A stretch of DNA of 64,000 bases from Brucella daejeonensis (GTDB lineage: Bacteria > Pseudomonadota > Alphaproteobacteria > Rhizobiales > Rhizobiaceae): the NCBI RefSeq assembly GCF_014199265.1, contig NZ_JACIJG010000003.1:62001-126000 (forward strand), read 5' to 3'. The translations under genes and the position numbers were made by a program. The notes under the pieces were generated by a model. It was given only the letters and a program-made list of their open reading frames with translations, was not told where the DNA came from and ran no database searches. Positions 18,257 to 28,008 of this stretch are shown here, piece by piece (position 1 is the stretch's first letter; every line of letters starts with the position of its first letter).

Positions 18257-19182
18257 GCCGCACCTCCGATCCAGATATCTTCGGCGGTCGACGCGATCAT
18301 CTTCAGCAGGACCGGCGTGGCCTCGAGGTACCAGTAGGTATTGGCGATATCGACATGGCCGAGATAGGTGCTCAGCGCCTTCATGTGCCGCAACACCGCC
18401 TGCGGATCGTTGCCGCAAGCTTCGAGAGATCGCACTGCGAATGTATGGCGCAGATCGTGCACACGGGGGCCAGGGCCTGTTGGGTTGCGATAACCGAGCT
18501 TGCGCACGATCCGAACGAAGACCACGTAAACCCTTGTCGCCGTCGGGGCGCGGCCGTGGCCCAGAACGAAGAGATCATCGCCCGGATGGCGCACGGCACT
18601 GCGGGCTTCGAGATACCGTTCCAGCGCGGCGCGGGTTGAAGGATGTATCGGTACAAGGCGGCTCTTGCCGAACTTGCCCTTGCGGATCATGAGGCCATCC
18701 TCCGTCAGGTCGTCGCGCTGCAGGGACAAAGCTTCCGAAATCCGCAAGCCTGTCGAAGCAAGCAACCCGAACAGGTTGTGGTAGGTCAGCGGGCTGATCG
18801 GCGTCAGGCCGGGTACCAGAAGCGCTTCCTGCATGATACGATTGATCTGGTCTCGCGTCAGAATATGCGGGGCGGGCCGCCGTCGGCGTGAACGGCCCAG
18901 CAGGCCCATCGCCGGTATCGCATGCCGTGCATCTTCCGCGTGCAGGAACACGGTCAGGGCACGGGCGCGATCAAACCGGGCCTGCGCTGCATAAGGCGTC
19001 GCGGAGCCACCGGCCCATTCCAGGATCAGCGCGGTCGTCACATGCGTGATGGAACGGGCCGCGGCAAAATCCGCGAAGGCGCGCAAGGATGTCTCTTGCG
19101 CGGCAAACTTCATTCCAAGAGCGCGATTGAGTTGGACGAAGCGGTCGACATGGTGATGCATCATGACGCGCATCCCGGCCAT
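18253..19182 (-). CDS. Tyrosine recombinase, second of the RIT trio
   Basis: 309 residues. Catalytic motifs are TGLRISEALSLQ, VHDLRHTFAVRS, YLGHVDIANTYWYL, with all five expected residues. The gene overlaps the first recombinase by 22 bp at its start and the third by 4 bp at its end, so the trio is one translationally coupled operon. An ATG at 19173 or 19164 could serve instead of 19182. Confidence 0.9.
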   Translation of the reverse strand: MAGMRVMMHHHVDRFVQLNRALGMKFAAQETSLRAFADFAAARSITHVTTALILEWAGGSATPYAAQARFDRARALTVFLHAEDARHAIPAMGLLGRSRRRRPAPHILTRDQINRIMQEALLVPGLTPISPLTYHNLFGLLASTGLRISEALSLQRDDLTEDGLMIRKGKFGKSRLVPIHPSTRAALERYLEARSAVRHPGDDLFVLGHGRAPTATRVYVVFVRIVRKLGYRNPTGPGPRVHDLRHTFAVRSLEACGNDPQAVLRHMKALSTYLGHVDIANTYWYLEATPVLLKMIASTAEDIWIGGAA

Positions 19183-20687
19183 GGCTGCGCTACCTCTGCC
19201 AGCATCTCGACATCGACCTTGGCATAGATCGCTGTCGTATAGCGGGAGGTGTGGCGCAGCGCGACACCGATCTGGTCAAGATCCGCACCGCCGCGTAACC
19301 AGGCGGACGCCAGTGAATGCCGAAATACATGTGAGCCGGTCGGCAAGCCGGCAAAGCCGCCGCGGTTCAGGACACGGGAAACGATCCCGGCGATCTCGGC
19401 GGCGGATCGCAGTGGGGTGAAAGGAGCCTGGGTTCGCAGAAAAACTCTGTCCGTGGCGACCACCGGACGCGCATCCTCGATATAGGCCAGCACCGCATCG
19501 CCTGCATCCTGCGGCAGAGGCATCATCACTCCGCGTCTAACCTTGCCGTGCAATCGCAACCGGCTCGCGCGCCAGTCGATATCGGACAGGCGCAGTTGCC
19601 AGATGTCTCCCGCGCGCAGGGCCAACCGGGCGAGGAGGAGGAGAATGGCGCGGTCCCGTATCGCGACCGGCGTATCGGTGCGACAGGAGGCTATGATCTC
19701 TTCTATCTTCGCAGTGGGTATGGTGCGCGGGACGGTCGAAAGCCTGCGCCGAACAGCGGGTGGTACCGCATGGAGAAGCGCCGGGGCGCATTCACCTTGA
19801 ATGATGGTGAAGCGCAGGAAGGAACGCAGCACGGTGACCGTCATGCGCACGGATGATCGGGAGCGCTCTTCGCCCTGATCCAGAACGATCGACCGGATTG
19901 CCGCCACGTTGTAGTCCTTCGGGGTTGCCCCAAGGTGATCCAGCCAGCGGTTCGCTTCGTTCACATAGCGCCGCATGGTCTCGGACGTTACCCCACGTTC
20001 ACGGTGCAGCCATTCCGCAAATGCGGTTAGGCGCGGATCGCAGGCGGTGACGCAGTCAGGCTCTTCGACCGGAACCAGACCCTCATCCCTAAGGAACCGC
20101 ACAAAAGTACGAGCACCACGACGACGATCCCTGGTTCCTGAACCCTTGACCCGTTTGCCGCGCTTGGTTTTGATCCCGCATCGGCAATCATGATGTGCGA
20201 ACTGGTCGATAATGACATCATCAAGCCCGTGGGCCGGAACACGCATCTGCAGCGCCCATTCCGCGAAATGGCGCGCCTGGCTCAGTCGCATCGAATACGT
20301 CACTTCGCTGTAACGGGCGGCGCAGAGCTTCCCGGCATAGGCCTGCAGATATTGCCCGAGCCGTGCGACGTCATCGGCAATGAATACCATTCCGGTGGCT
20401 TCGAGATAACTCAGGAACCTGCGGGTATCGGTCGCGTAGGCCGGGTGGCGCAACTGCGCAGGTCTGTAGCGGCCGCAACGACAGCGATGGCGCAGGAACC
20501 GATTCACTGCCGATACATCGAGGTCTCTGATCAGGATCTTCCGGGCGCGTGCCCACTTCAGGAAATGTCGGGCGGCGCTCAGCGCACCGGCCGACAGCCC
20601 GGGATTATCTGTGAAATACCTGCGGACGAGAGTCCGGTTATCGGCCTCGGCATAGCCACCGAGCGGAGAGTTGGAGGGGGAGTTCAT
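19161..20687 (-). CDS. Tyrosine recombinase, first of the RIT trio
   Basis: 508 residues from ATG 20687, preceded by AGAAGGACATCTCCA. The frame is open far upstream into the host gene, but this ATG is the first after the promoter-like part of the terminal repeat. It has two Cys/His pairs, RHRCRCGRYRP and HHDCRCGIKTK, in a duplicated N-terminal region, then the catalytic region with LALRAGDIWQLRL, GSHVFRHSLASAWL and RHTSRYTTAIYAK. It is longer than its partners because of the extra N-terminal module. Its first codons lie inside the right terminal repeat. Confidence 0.9.
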   Translation of the reverse strand: MNSPSNSPLGGYAEADNRTLVRRYFTDNPGLSAGALSAARHFLKWARARKILIRDLDVSAVNRFLRHRCRCGRYRPAQLRHPAYATDTRRFLSYLEATGMVFIADDVARLGQYLQAYAGKLCAARYSEVTYSMRLSQARHFAEWALQMRVPAHGLDDVIIDQFAHHDCRCGIKTKRGKRVKGSGTRDRRRGARTFVRFLRDEGLVPVEEPDCVTACDPRLTAFAEWLHRERGVTSETMRRYVNEANRWLDHLGATPKDYNVAAIRSIVLDQGEERSRSSVRMTVTVLRSFLRFTIIQGECAPALLHAVPPAVRRRLSTVPRTIPTAKIEEIIASCRTDTPVAIRDRAILLLLARLALRAGDIWQLRLSDIDWRASRLRLHGKVRRGVMMPLPQDAGDAVLAYIEDARPVVATDRVFLRTQAPFTPLRSAAEIAGIVSRVLNRGGFAGLPTGSHVFRHSLASAWLRGGADLDQIGVALRHTSRYTTAIYAKVDVEMLAEVAQPWPGCAS

Positions 20688-20815
20688 TGGAGATGTCCTT
20701 CTGCGATTGAGAGCAGAGGCATCATGATTATCCAAAGCGGAAAACCGAAAATGAATCAGAAGAACAACAGATTGAAACCCCGAACTCAGCATAACGCCGA
20801 CGCGGCATATTATGT
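20667..20815 (-). repeat. Right terminal inverted repeat of the RIT-like element
   Basis: 149-bp complement of 14545-14693 with two mismatches. It contains the ATG of the first recombinase (20687) and, reading outward on the plus strand, an ATG at 20724 that opens a frame into the distal half of the interrupted host gene. Confidence 0.85.
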
Positions 20816-22589
20816 TCTCGATTATCTCGCCCATTCCTTCCCGGTGCAGCTCTACGAGCCGTTCTCCGACAGCGACGGAAATCTGTCGTCGCGCCCGGTC
20901 TATCGTGATGGTCAGCCCGTCGAAAGCCGCGACGCCGTCGCCCGCCGCGACGAACTGATCGAGCATCTTGCCTCGCTGCCACCGGTCCCCGGCGCCCTTG
21001 ACCAGATCGTCCAGCGCTTCGGCACGGACATGGTCGCCGAGATTACCGGCCGCTCCCGCCGCATCGTGCGCAGGGGCGAGCGATTCGCCGTCGAAACGCG
21101 CGCTGGTGCCGCCAATCTCGCCGAGACCACCGCTTTCATGGACGACGACAAGCGCATCCTCGTCTTCTCGGACGCCGGCGGCACAGGCCGCAGTTATCAC
21201 GCCGATCTCGCCGCCCGAAACCAGCGCCTACGGATCCACTACCTCCTGGAACCGGGCTGGAAGGCCGACGCCGCCATCCAGGGGCTCGGCCGCACCAATC
21301 GCACCAATCAGGCGCAGCCGCCGCTGTTTCGGCCGATTGCCACCGACGTGAAGGCCGAGAAGCGCTTCCTCTCGACCATCGCCCGCCGGCTCGACACACT
21401 CGGCGCTATCACGCGCGGGCAGCGTCAGACCGGTGGCCAGGGCCTGTTTCGGCCCGAGGATAACCTCGAAAGCCCCTATGCGCGTGACGCGCTGCGCCAG
21501 CTCTATCTACTGCTGGTCCGCGGCAAGGTGGAAGGCTGCTCGCTCGCTCGCTTCGAAACCGCCACAGGCCTCAAGCTGATGGACGACAACGGCATCAAGG
21601 ATGAGTTGCCGCCGATCACCACCTTCCTCAACCGCCTGCTGGCGCTGACCATCGACCTGCAGGGCATCCTGTTCACCGCCTTCGAACAGCTCCTCGCCAC
21701 CAAGGTCGAAGGCGCCATTCGTGCCGGTGTCTATGACCTCGGACTGGAGACGCTCCAGGCCGAAAGCTTCGTCGTCGCCGACAGCCAGATCATCCATACT
21801 CATCCGGGTACAGGAGCGGGAACCCGGCTGCTGACTATCACCCGGCGCGAACGGAATCGACCGCTCGACCTTGCCGCCGCGCTCGATCAACTCGCAGCCC
21901 CACGTGCTCGTCTGCTGGTCAACGCCCGTTCGCACCGCGCCGCCGTGCAGGTGCCTGCGCCGTCGATGATGCTCGATGACGGCGAGATCGAGCGCCGTGT
22001 CTGCCTGATCCGGCCGATGGAGCAGCATTATGCGCCGTTGCGCGTGACGGACGAGAGCCATTGGGAGGACGCCGACCGCGATGCGTTCGCTGCCGCGTGG
22101 AACGCCGAACTGGCCGAGGTGCCGGAGTTCGCCGACAGCATCATCCATATCGTCGCCGGTCTGCTGCTGCCGATCTGGAAGCGCCTGCCGGACGAATCTA
22201 CGAGGGTCTATCGGCTCCAGACCGACGAGGGCGAACGGATCATCGGCCGCCGCGTCTCTCCCGCCTGGGCGGCGAATGCCACCACCACCGGAACGGCCAG
22301 CCTGTCGGCCGAGGATGCCCATGCGGCGCTGATCGACGGTCGGACCATCCTCGACCTTGCCGACGGTCTCCAGCTTCGCCGCGTGCGCGTCATGGGCGCC
22401 AACCGGATCGAGCTTTCCGGCTTCACCGACGCCATGCGCGAGCGGTTGCGGACCTATGGCCTGTTCAGCGAGATCATCTCCTGGAAGCTGCGCTTCTTCG
22501 TGCCGGTCGACACCTCCGGATGGGTGGTGCTCGCGCGCGTGCTCGACACCTATCCCGTCGCGCGCATCGCAGAGCGGGAGGCAGCATGA
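20724..22589 (+). pseudogene. Strawberry-notch-like methylase/helicase, 3' part (restarted in the repeat)
   Basis: From 20816 the sequence YVLDYLAHSFPVQLYEPF resumes the interrupted gene. It contains the C-terminal helicase lobe (LEPGWKADAAIQGLGRTNRTNQAQPP, arginine-finger motif) and the long C-terminal domain typical of these ICE proteins. An in-frame ATG in the terminal repeat (20724, MIIQSGKPKMNQKNN...) would add about 31 foreign residues, so a 621-residue half-protein could be made. Its stop overlaps the start of the Toprim gene (ATGATG), as expected for the original operon. Confidence 0.8.
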
Positions 22590-23626
22590 TGGCCCGTCAG
22601 GACGCATCCGATCTGGCGCACCGCCTCGGCCGACAGGCCGAAGCGGTGTGCCGGCATTATCTCTCCAGTGGACGGGGCGAGGGCCGCTACTGGCTGGTCG
22701 GCGACGCACGCAATACGCCGGGCCGCTCCCTGTATGTCCGGCTCAAGGACTCGCCGAAGGGACCGGCGGGTAAATGGACCGACGCCGCCACCGGTGAGCA
22801 CGGCGATCTGCTCGACATCATTCGCGAAAGCTGCGGCCTCATTGACTTCAAGGACGTCGCCGAGGAGGCCCGCGCTTTTCTCAGCATGCCGCCACCCGCG
22901 CCGGAGCCGCGTGAATCACAGCGTCAAAGCCCGGCGTCACATGGTTCGCCCGAGGCAGCTCGAAGGCTGGTTCGCATGTCCCAACCGATCTTCGATACGC
23001 TCGTACAAGCGTATTTACGGGAACGCGGCATTACGGATTTACGCGGAACCGGAAGCCTGCATTTCCACCCGCGCTGCTACTATCGTCCCGACGAGCATTC
23101 GCCGACCGAGACCTGGCCGGCGATGATTGCGGCAGTCACCGACCTTGCTGGTCACATCACAGGGGCGCATCGCACCTGGCTCGATCCGCGCACGCGGGAC
23201 AAAGCGCCACTCGACACCCCGCGCCGGGCGATGGGCGACCTCCTTGGGCATGCGGTCCGCTTTGGCCATGGCGGCGAAGTCATGGCGGCGGGCGAAGGTA
23301 TCGAGACCGTGCTATCGATCCGACAGGTCCTGCCAGATATGCCGATGCTGGCGGCCCTCTCGGCGGCGCATCTCGCTGCCATCCTGTTCCCGGACACGCT
23401 GCGGCGGCTCTACATCGTCCGCGACGATGATCCGGCCGGCGACGGCGCGCGCGATACCTTGATCGAACGGGCGAACGCGGCCGGCATCGAGGCGATCGTC
23501 ATCTCGCCGGAACTGGGCGACTTCAACGAGGATCTGCGCACGCTCGGCATCGACCATCTTCGCAGCCTGACCCGGATGCAGATCGGGCCGCAGGACGTGG
23601 CGCGCTACATGGCGCTGGCAGCATAG
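22586..23626 (+). CDS. Toprim-domain primase-like protein
   Basis: 346 residues. The N-terminal part (about 1-110, GRYWLVGDARNTPGRSLYVRL...KWTDAATGEHGDLLDII) matches the DUF7146 zinc-ribbon-like domain and the C-terminal part a Toprim_3 domain: GEGIETVLSIRQVLP (catalytic Glu), RRLYIVRDDDPAGDGARDTL (DxD). Such proteins are predicted plasmid/ICE primases that prime DNA after transfer. Translationally coupled to the preceding helicase half by ATGA. Confidence 0.85.
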   Translation: MMARQDASDLAHRLGRQAEAVCRHYLSSGRGEGRYWLVGDARNTPGRSLYVRLKDSPKGPAGKWTDAATGEHGDLLDIIRESCGLIDFKDVAEEARAFLSMPPPAPEPRESQRQSPASHGSPEAARRLVRMSQPIFDTLVQAYLRERGITDLRGTGSLHFHPRCYYRPDEHSPTETWPAMIAAVTDLAGHITGAHRTWLDPRTRDKAPLDTPRRAMGDLLGHAVRFGHGGEVMAAGEGIETVLSIRQVLPDMPMLAALSAAHLAAILFPDTLRRLYIVRDDDPAGDGARDTLIERANAAGIEAIVISPELGDFNEDLRTLGIDHLRSLTRMQIGPQDVARYMALAA

Positions 23627-23936
23627 CCGGGAGAAAAAGGGGGGGTGGCGGATCGTCGCCGTGCCCGCCCGGACGCGCACCCCTCGCAGAGGACCGCGCT
23701 CGGCCTTCGAGGGGGCGATCGGCCCACAGCCGGGCCGGCCCGGCAATGGCTGCGGCCGACTATTTTCCGGCACGGCCCAAAGGCCGCTTTCCATCGCGAG
23801 GCAAAATAGCCGGCCTTCGCCATCCTCCGCTGACGCTTCGGCCCTCCCGCTTCGCTCCGGGTGCTTGGCCGCCCCGCCCGCGGGCTTCGTCGCCATGAAG
23901 GCCGCGGCGGTCGCGGTCCAGACGATGGAGCCTCCC
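23627..23936. other. 310-bp GC-rich leader before the DUF2493 gene
   Basis: No coding sequence is recognised. Near the middle, GGCCGACTATTTT (about 23754) and AAAATAGCCGGCC (about 23803) can pair in 12 of 13 positions to form a long hairpin, and several other GC-rich inverted repeats occur. It probably serves as a structured 5' leader or carries a promoter. Confidence 0.35.
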
Positions 23937-24860
23937 ATGAGCGGGCACGACGACTTCGACGCTACCCAAGAATCCTCACCCACCGACCATGTCCTCAACG
24001 AATTGCAGCTTCACGGCTACCGCCCCTTCGCCGACGAACCCGATCAGCGGCTGCTCCCCGATGGCAACGTGGTTGCGGGCGCCGTCGCCGACATCTTCGA
24101 CGCCCTCATTGGGACTCTCGAGGACACCCGCCTCGAACCCGACCTCGACGATCTCCTCTGGTCGACCGTCAACGTCTTCCATCGTGCCACCGAACGGATC
24201 TCACGCGAACTGGACGATAACGAGCAGGCGCAGAAGCGCTCTCAACGCGAACAGGATGGCAGCGAGGTGAAGTCGGTCGAACTCGAGCGCCAGATCGCCG
24301 AAGGCATGACGCTGATCGAGCGCCAGAACGCCTTCGAACTGATGCGCGACCAGGCCACCGAGCATTATGAGCGCCAGATCGGCAAGCCCTGGCTCCCGCG
24401 CAGCGGATCGAAGGTCAACCATCGCAATCTCACCTCGGCGATGATCGACAGCCGCGACTTCCTGATGGCGAAGAAGCGCGCCGAACAGGAAATCCTCCTG
24501 CCACCCGGCCTGAAAATCGTCGTCACCGGCGGGCTCGACTTCAACGATCACCGGTTGATCTGGGCCAAGCTCGACCAGGTCCGTGAGAAGCACCCCGACA
24601 TGGTGCTGGTCCATGGCAAGTCGCCGAAGGGGGCCGAGAAGATCGCCTCGCTCTGGGCGACGAACCGGAACGTGCCGCAAATCGGCTTTGCGCCTGATTG
24701 GACGAAGCACGGCCGGGCCGCACCGTTCAAGCGCAACGACGACATGCTGCAGATCGTGCCGAAGGGCGTGATGCACTTCCCCGGCACCGGCATCAACGAC
24801 AACCTTGCAGATAAGGCCAGGAAGCTCGGCATCCCGGTGTGGAAGTTCGGCGGCGCGTGA
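23937..24860 (+). CDS. DUF2493 domain protein (SLOG-like)
   Basis: 307 residues from ATG 23937. The N-terminal half is acidic and helical (about 1-180); the C-terminal DUF2493 domain (about 185-305) has the Rossmann pattern LKIVVTGGLDFNDHRLIWAKLD, VLVHGKSPKGAEKIASLWA and IGFAPDWTKHG. DUF2493 belongs to the nucleotide-binding SLOG group. Its job on ICEs is unknown; it is the last gene of the conserved block before the cargo. Confidence 0.85.
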   Translation: MSGHDDFDATQESSPTDHVLNELQLHGYRPFADEPDQRLLPDGNVVAGAVADIFDALIGTLEDTRLEPDLDDLLWSTVNVFHRATERISRELDDNEQAQKRSQREQDGSEVKSVELERQIAEGMTLIERQNAFELMRDQATEHYERQIGKPWLPRSGSKVNHRNLTSAMIDSRDFLMAKKRAEQEILLPPGLKIVVTGGLDFNDHRLIWAKLDQVREKHPDMVLVHGKSPKGAEKIASLWATNRNVPQIGFAPDWTKHGRAAPFKRNDDMLQIVPKGVMHFPGTGINDNLADKARKLGIPVWKFGGA

Positions 24861-24963
24861 GCGCCGCCTTCGTTCGCCAGGTCCACAACCGTTGGGACAG
24901 CGGACCGTCTGCTTCTGGCTGTAACACGGTCAGAGTCGACGCCCACGGCAACCCATTCCTCGT

Positions 24964-25911
24964 TCAAGCGATGGCGCCTACAAATTCCTCTGCCGCGGTG
25001 CCGGGCAATGCTGCGACGGTCTGGCGCGCATAGCGTGCCGGTGACACGCCTACGTCGCGCGTGAACGCCACGCTGAAGGCGCTGGCAGAACGGTATCCCA
25101 CCTGCCGGGCGATTTCGCCCACGCTCGCCTCTCGCTTGCGCAACAGGTCCTTGGCCAAAGCCAGCCGCCACGCCGTCAGATATTGCATCGGCGCCACGCC
25201 TACCGCGCTCAGGAACCGCTCATGGAAACCCGATCGCGACAAAGCCGACTCCCGCGCCAGTTCGGCGACAGTCCAGCCACGGTCGGGCCTTGCGTGCATG
25301 GCCCTTATCGCCACGGCTAGGCGCTCATCCGACAAGCCGCGCAACAATCCCGGAGAGTTGCCCAATTCGGCTGTTGACCGCAGCGCCTCGATCAGCAGCA
25401 CCTCAAGGAGATGCTGCAATACCACCTCCCGCCCCGGCTTGTTCCCCACAGCCTCCTCGCCCAGCAACTGCATCAGCATGGTCAAGCGATGCTCGCCACG
25501 CGCGACCACCAGCTTGGGCAGCAGTGCGGACAGCAAGCTCGCATCGTCGGACTGGAAAATACAGTAACCGACCAGCGCCCGCATATCGATCGGACCATTG
25601 ATGCTGCCGACACGATATCCGCCTCCCGGCAGGATGACCGGGTCGATCACCATGTCGATGTCTTTGCTGGGCGCTTCACTCCACATCATGAAGTCCTGCG
25701 CGAAGGGGATGAGAATGAAGTCGCCGGCGTTGACGATGACCTCGCCGCTCTGGTGACCCCGGTAACGCAGACTCCCCTTGAGCACCGCGACGTAATAGGG
25801 ATTGGGCGACTGCGTCCGCCTCACGCGCCATGGTCCCGAGCCGGTGACGCATTTGGAAAACGGCGCGCCCGGCTGCAGCAAACCGACAATCTGGGCAAGG
25901 GGATCAGCCAT
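24964..25911 (-). CDS. AraC-family regulator with N-terminal cupin
   Basis: About 315 residues from ATG 25911 (MADPLAQIVGLLQPG); the frame is open to 25989. An N-terminal cupin_6 ligand-binding domain (VLKGSLRYRGHQSGEVIVNAGDFILIPF) is followed by a double HTH: GWTVAELARESALSRSGFHERF and ASVGEIARQVGYRSASAFSVAF. It is divergent from the adjacent SDR gene and probably controls it. Confidence 0.88.
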   Translation of the reverse strand: MADPLAQIVGLLQPGAPFSKCVTGSGPWRVRRTQSPNPYYVAVLKGSLRYRGHQSGEVIVNAGDFILIPFAQDFMMWSEAPSKDIDMVIDPVILPGGGYRVGSINGPIDMRALVGYCIFQSDDASLLSALLPKLVVARGEHRLTMLMQLLGEEAVGNKPGREVVLQHLLEVLLIEALRSTAELGNSPGLLRGLSDERLAVAIRAMHARPDRGWTVAELARESALSRSGFHERFLSAVGVAPMQYLTAWRLALAKDLLRKREASVGEIARQVGYRSASAFSVAFTRDVGVSPARYARQTVAALPGTAAEEFVGAIA

Positions 25912-26008
25912 TCTGGACTCATTCGAAATTTCTATGGACTTCTGAATATAGAACGTCCAGTCGCCGATAGCCACCTCCTGTTCCGTCAATCAGGAACAGG
26001 ATCATGCC

Positions 26009-26764
26009 ATGACTGAAAACTCACGCATCGCCCTCGTGACCGGCGCCAACCAGGGCATCGGACTGCAGATCGCGACCGATCTCGCTGCCAGCGGACTCAC
26101 GGTGCTGCTCGCCTCGCGCAATCTCGACCGCGGCAAGACAGCAGCTCAAACCGTCGAGGGGGATGTTCATCTCATCCAGCTCGATGTCACCGATGAGGCT
26201 TCAATCCGCGCCGCCGTCGCGCAGGTCGAGCAGCAGTTCGGCCGCCTCGACATTCTCATCAACAATGCCGCCATTTCCCGAGCCAATGGGCCGGAAAGCG
26301 AGACCATGCACGACTATATCCAGCGCTCGCGCGCGACGCTGATTTCGGTCGATGAAGTGCGCACCATATGGGAAACCAATGTCTTCGGCGTCCTCGCCGT
26401 CACCCAGGCCTTCGTTCCCCTGCTGCGCAAATCGGAAGCCGCACGCATCGTCAACGTCTCGAGCAGTCTCGGCTCCCTCACCATCAATTCCACGCCCAAT
26501 CCCTACCGAGCAACCTTCAATCCCGGTTATGGCGCCTCGAAAACCGCGCTCAACGCCATTACGCTGGCTTTTGCCATCGATCTTGAGGCCGAAGGTATAA
26601 AGGTCAATGCAGTGACCCCGGGCTTCACCAGCACTGCGCTCACCAATTACGAAGGCACCGAGACCGTCCAGCAAGGGGCTGCCGAAGCCGTTCGTGTCGC
26701 CCTCGGCAGCGAAGGCCCAACGGGCACCTTCACCGGTTCGGTCAACGAAACCTACCCCTGGTAG
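26009..26764 (+). CDS. Short-chain dehydrogenase/reductase
   Basis: 251 residues. NAD(P)-binding TGANQGIGLQIA (about 11-22), NNAA (about 88), catalytic Ser in VNVSSSLGS and Tyr-x-x-x-Lys in YGASKTALN, plus VNAVTPGFTSTALT. The Arg after TVLLASR suggests NADP preference. The substrate is unknown. It reads away from the AraC gene, an arrangement common for SDRs whose regulator senses a small aromatic or quinone-like compound. Confidence 0.9.
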   Translation: MTENSRIALVTGANQGIGLQIATDLAASGLTVLLASRNLDRGKTAAQTVEGDVHLIQLDVTDEASIRAAVAQVEQQFGRLDILINNAAISRANGPESETMHDYIQRSRATLISVDEVRTIWETNVFGVLAVTQAFVPLLRKSEAARIVNVSSSLGSLTINSTPNPYRATFNPGYGASKTALNAITLAFAIDLEAEGIKVNAVTPGFTSTALTNYEGTETVQQGAAEAVRVALGSEGPTGTFTGSVNETYPW

Positions 26765-27020
26765 TCGAACTGAGGTCCGCCGACACGATGCCGGCGGGCC
26801 ACACCCCTGATGCCTGTGTTCAACAGATGACCTGGACGCACACCCTCTGTGAAAGCCGCCCGGCAAATCAAGGGCCGCGAGGCGAGTGACCCAAAAGCGG
26901 GCGGAATCGGGACGGGCGGCTTTCGGCGAGCAGGTGGCAATAGCTGTCGTTACCTTGCGTTGGGGTCTTTCCCGAAAGCGATCAGGTTTCTTGAATCAAC
27001 GCCGAAGCTTCGCCAAGCCT

Positions 27021-27540
27021 TCACACGGCTCTGCTTTCTCGAAGCGTCTCCTTGAACAGTTCGAAGGCCGCTGTCCCCCTCCGATCGGCGTAATAGAGGT
27101 GGTAGCCGGCGAACGGCTCGCACCACGGTTCCAGCAGGCGGGTGAGACGCCCATCGGCAATCGGCGCCGCCACCAGATCCTCCAGTATGTAGAGGATGCC
27201 GAAGCCCTCAAGGGCGGCGGCCACCAACAGGTCGCCGTCGTTGAACACCGGCCCGCGGCCTGGCGTGACCGTCACCGCACGGCCGTCGCGCTCGAACGAC
27301 CAGGGAGACAGATCACCATGCGCGTCGCCGTAGGCCACGCAGCGATGCGCCGTGAGGTCGGCGGGCTCCATCGGCGCCGGATGGTCATTCAGATAGCCTG
27401 GAGTGGCCACCACCGCGACGCGAAGCGGAGGCCCAATCGCCAGCGCGATCATGTCCTTCTCCAATCGCTCGCCGAGCCGGATGCCCGCATCATAGCGGCC
27501 CGCCAAGACGTTGGGATTGAGCGTGGGGGGCGGATGGTCG
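27021..27540 (-). pseudogene. LysR-type regulator, C-terminal fragment
   Basis: About 170 codons match the distal part of the LysR effector-binding domain (LAGRYDAGIRLGERLEKDMIAL, LRVAVVATPGYLNDHP, PADLTAHRCVAY, GFGILYILEDLV). The HTH domain and first half are absent; the match ends abruptly near 27540, where unrelated sequence begins. It marks the right edge of the AraC/SDR cargo. Confidence 0.75.
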
Positions 27541-28008
27541 CTAGCCCCGAGAAGCAGCCCTGGTTGGAGCGGCTATCGTGGCAGGACCATTTCTCGGCGC
27601 CACACAGAGACGGGGGGGCGGCGATCTCTCAGTTGGCGGTGGAGGCTCGGGATGCGGCACCACTGCCCTGCCGGGAGGCAACGGAGCCGGTGCGCTTTGC
27701 AGCGACGCCGGTCTGCCGGTGCGGGACGGCCACCATTTCCTCCGTTCTCTGACCATGCCTCAACCGCTCCAAACGGCCTCTTCAATGGCCTGATCTGGCC
27801 GAAGGCCGGCTGCGCCTCGATCGCCGATGACGCAACAGCCGCGTCAAACTTTCCTCCCCTGCCGGCTGCGCCGCCATTCCTCGCGAGACAAGAAAGCCCT
27901 CCTTAGCTGTCAGGCCCCTTCGGGGTGCGCCGTCGATCGCCTCCGGCCTGCCGATCGCCATCGAGGCCGCAATGGTGCGGGCTCGGGAACGGAAAACGGA
28001 GACTTACA
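27541..28008. other. Intergenic region between LysR fragment and DUF736 gene
   Basis: 468 bp. A plus-strand frame (27541 to about 27750) has an ordinary-looking segment PEKQPWLERLSWQDHFSAPH, possibly the relic of a gene, but I cannot name it. The rest is GC-rich leader for the DUF736 gene with several short inverted repeats. Confidence 0.3.

Larger units (their letters stand above)
14545..20815. mobile_element. RIT-like element (three tyrosine recombinases) with primase-helicase passenger
   Basis: A 6.27-kb insertion splits the methylase/helicase gene. It is bounded by nearly perfect 149-bp inverted repeats (14545-14693 and 20667-20815). Three overlapping tyrosine recombinase genes run leftward from 20687 to 17252, the hallmark of RIT (recombinase in trio) elements. 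A primase-helicase gene runs rightward from the other terminal repeat. The target sequence can be rejoined as GAATATGT/TCTCGAT, which restores the reading frame of the host gene; no clear target duplication is seen. Confidence 0.85.

Noticed and set aside
20190-20723. Plus-strand extension upstream of the distal helicase half
   Set aside because: It is antisense to the first recombinase; real similarity starts only at 20816.
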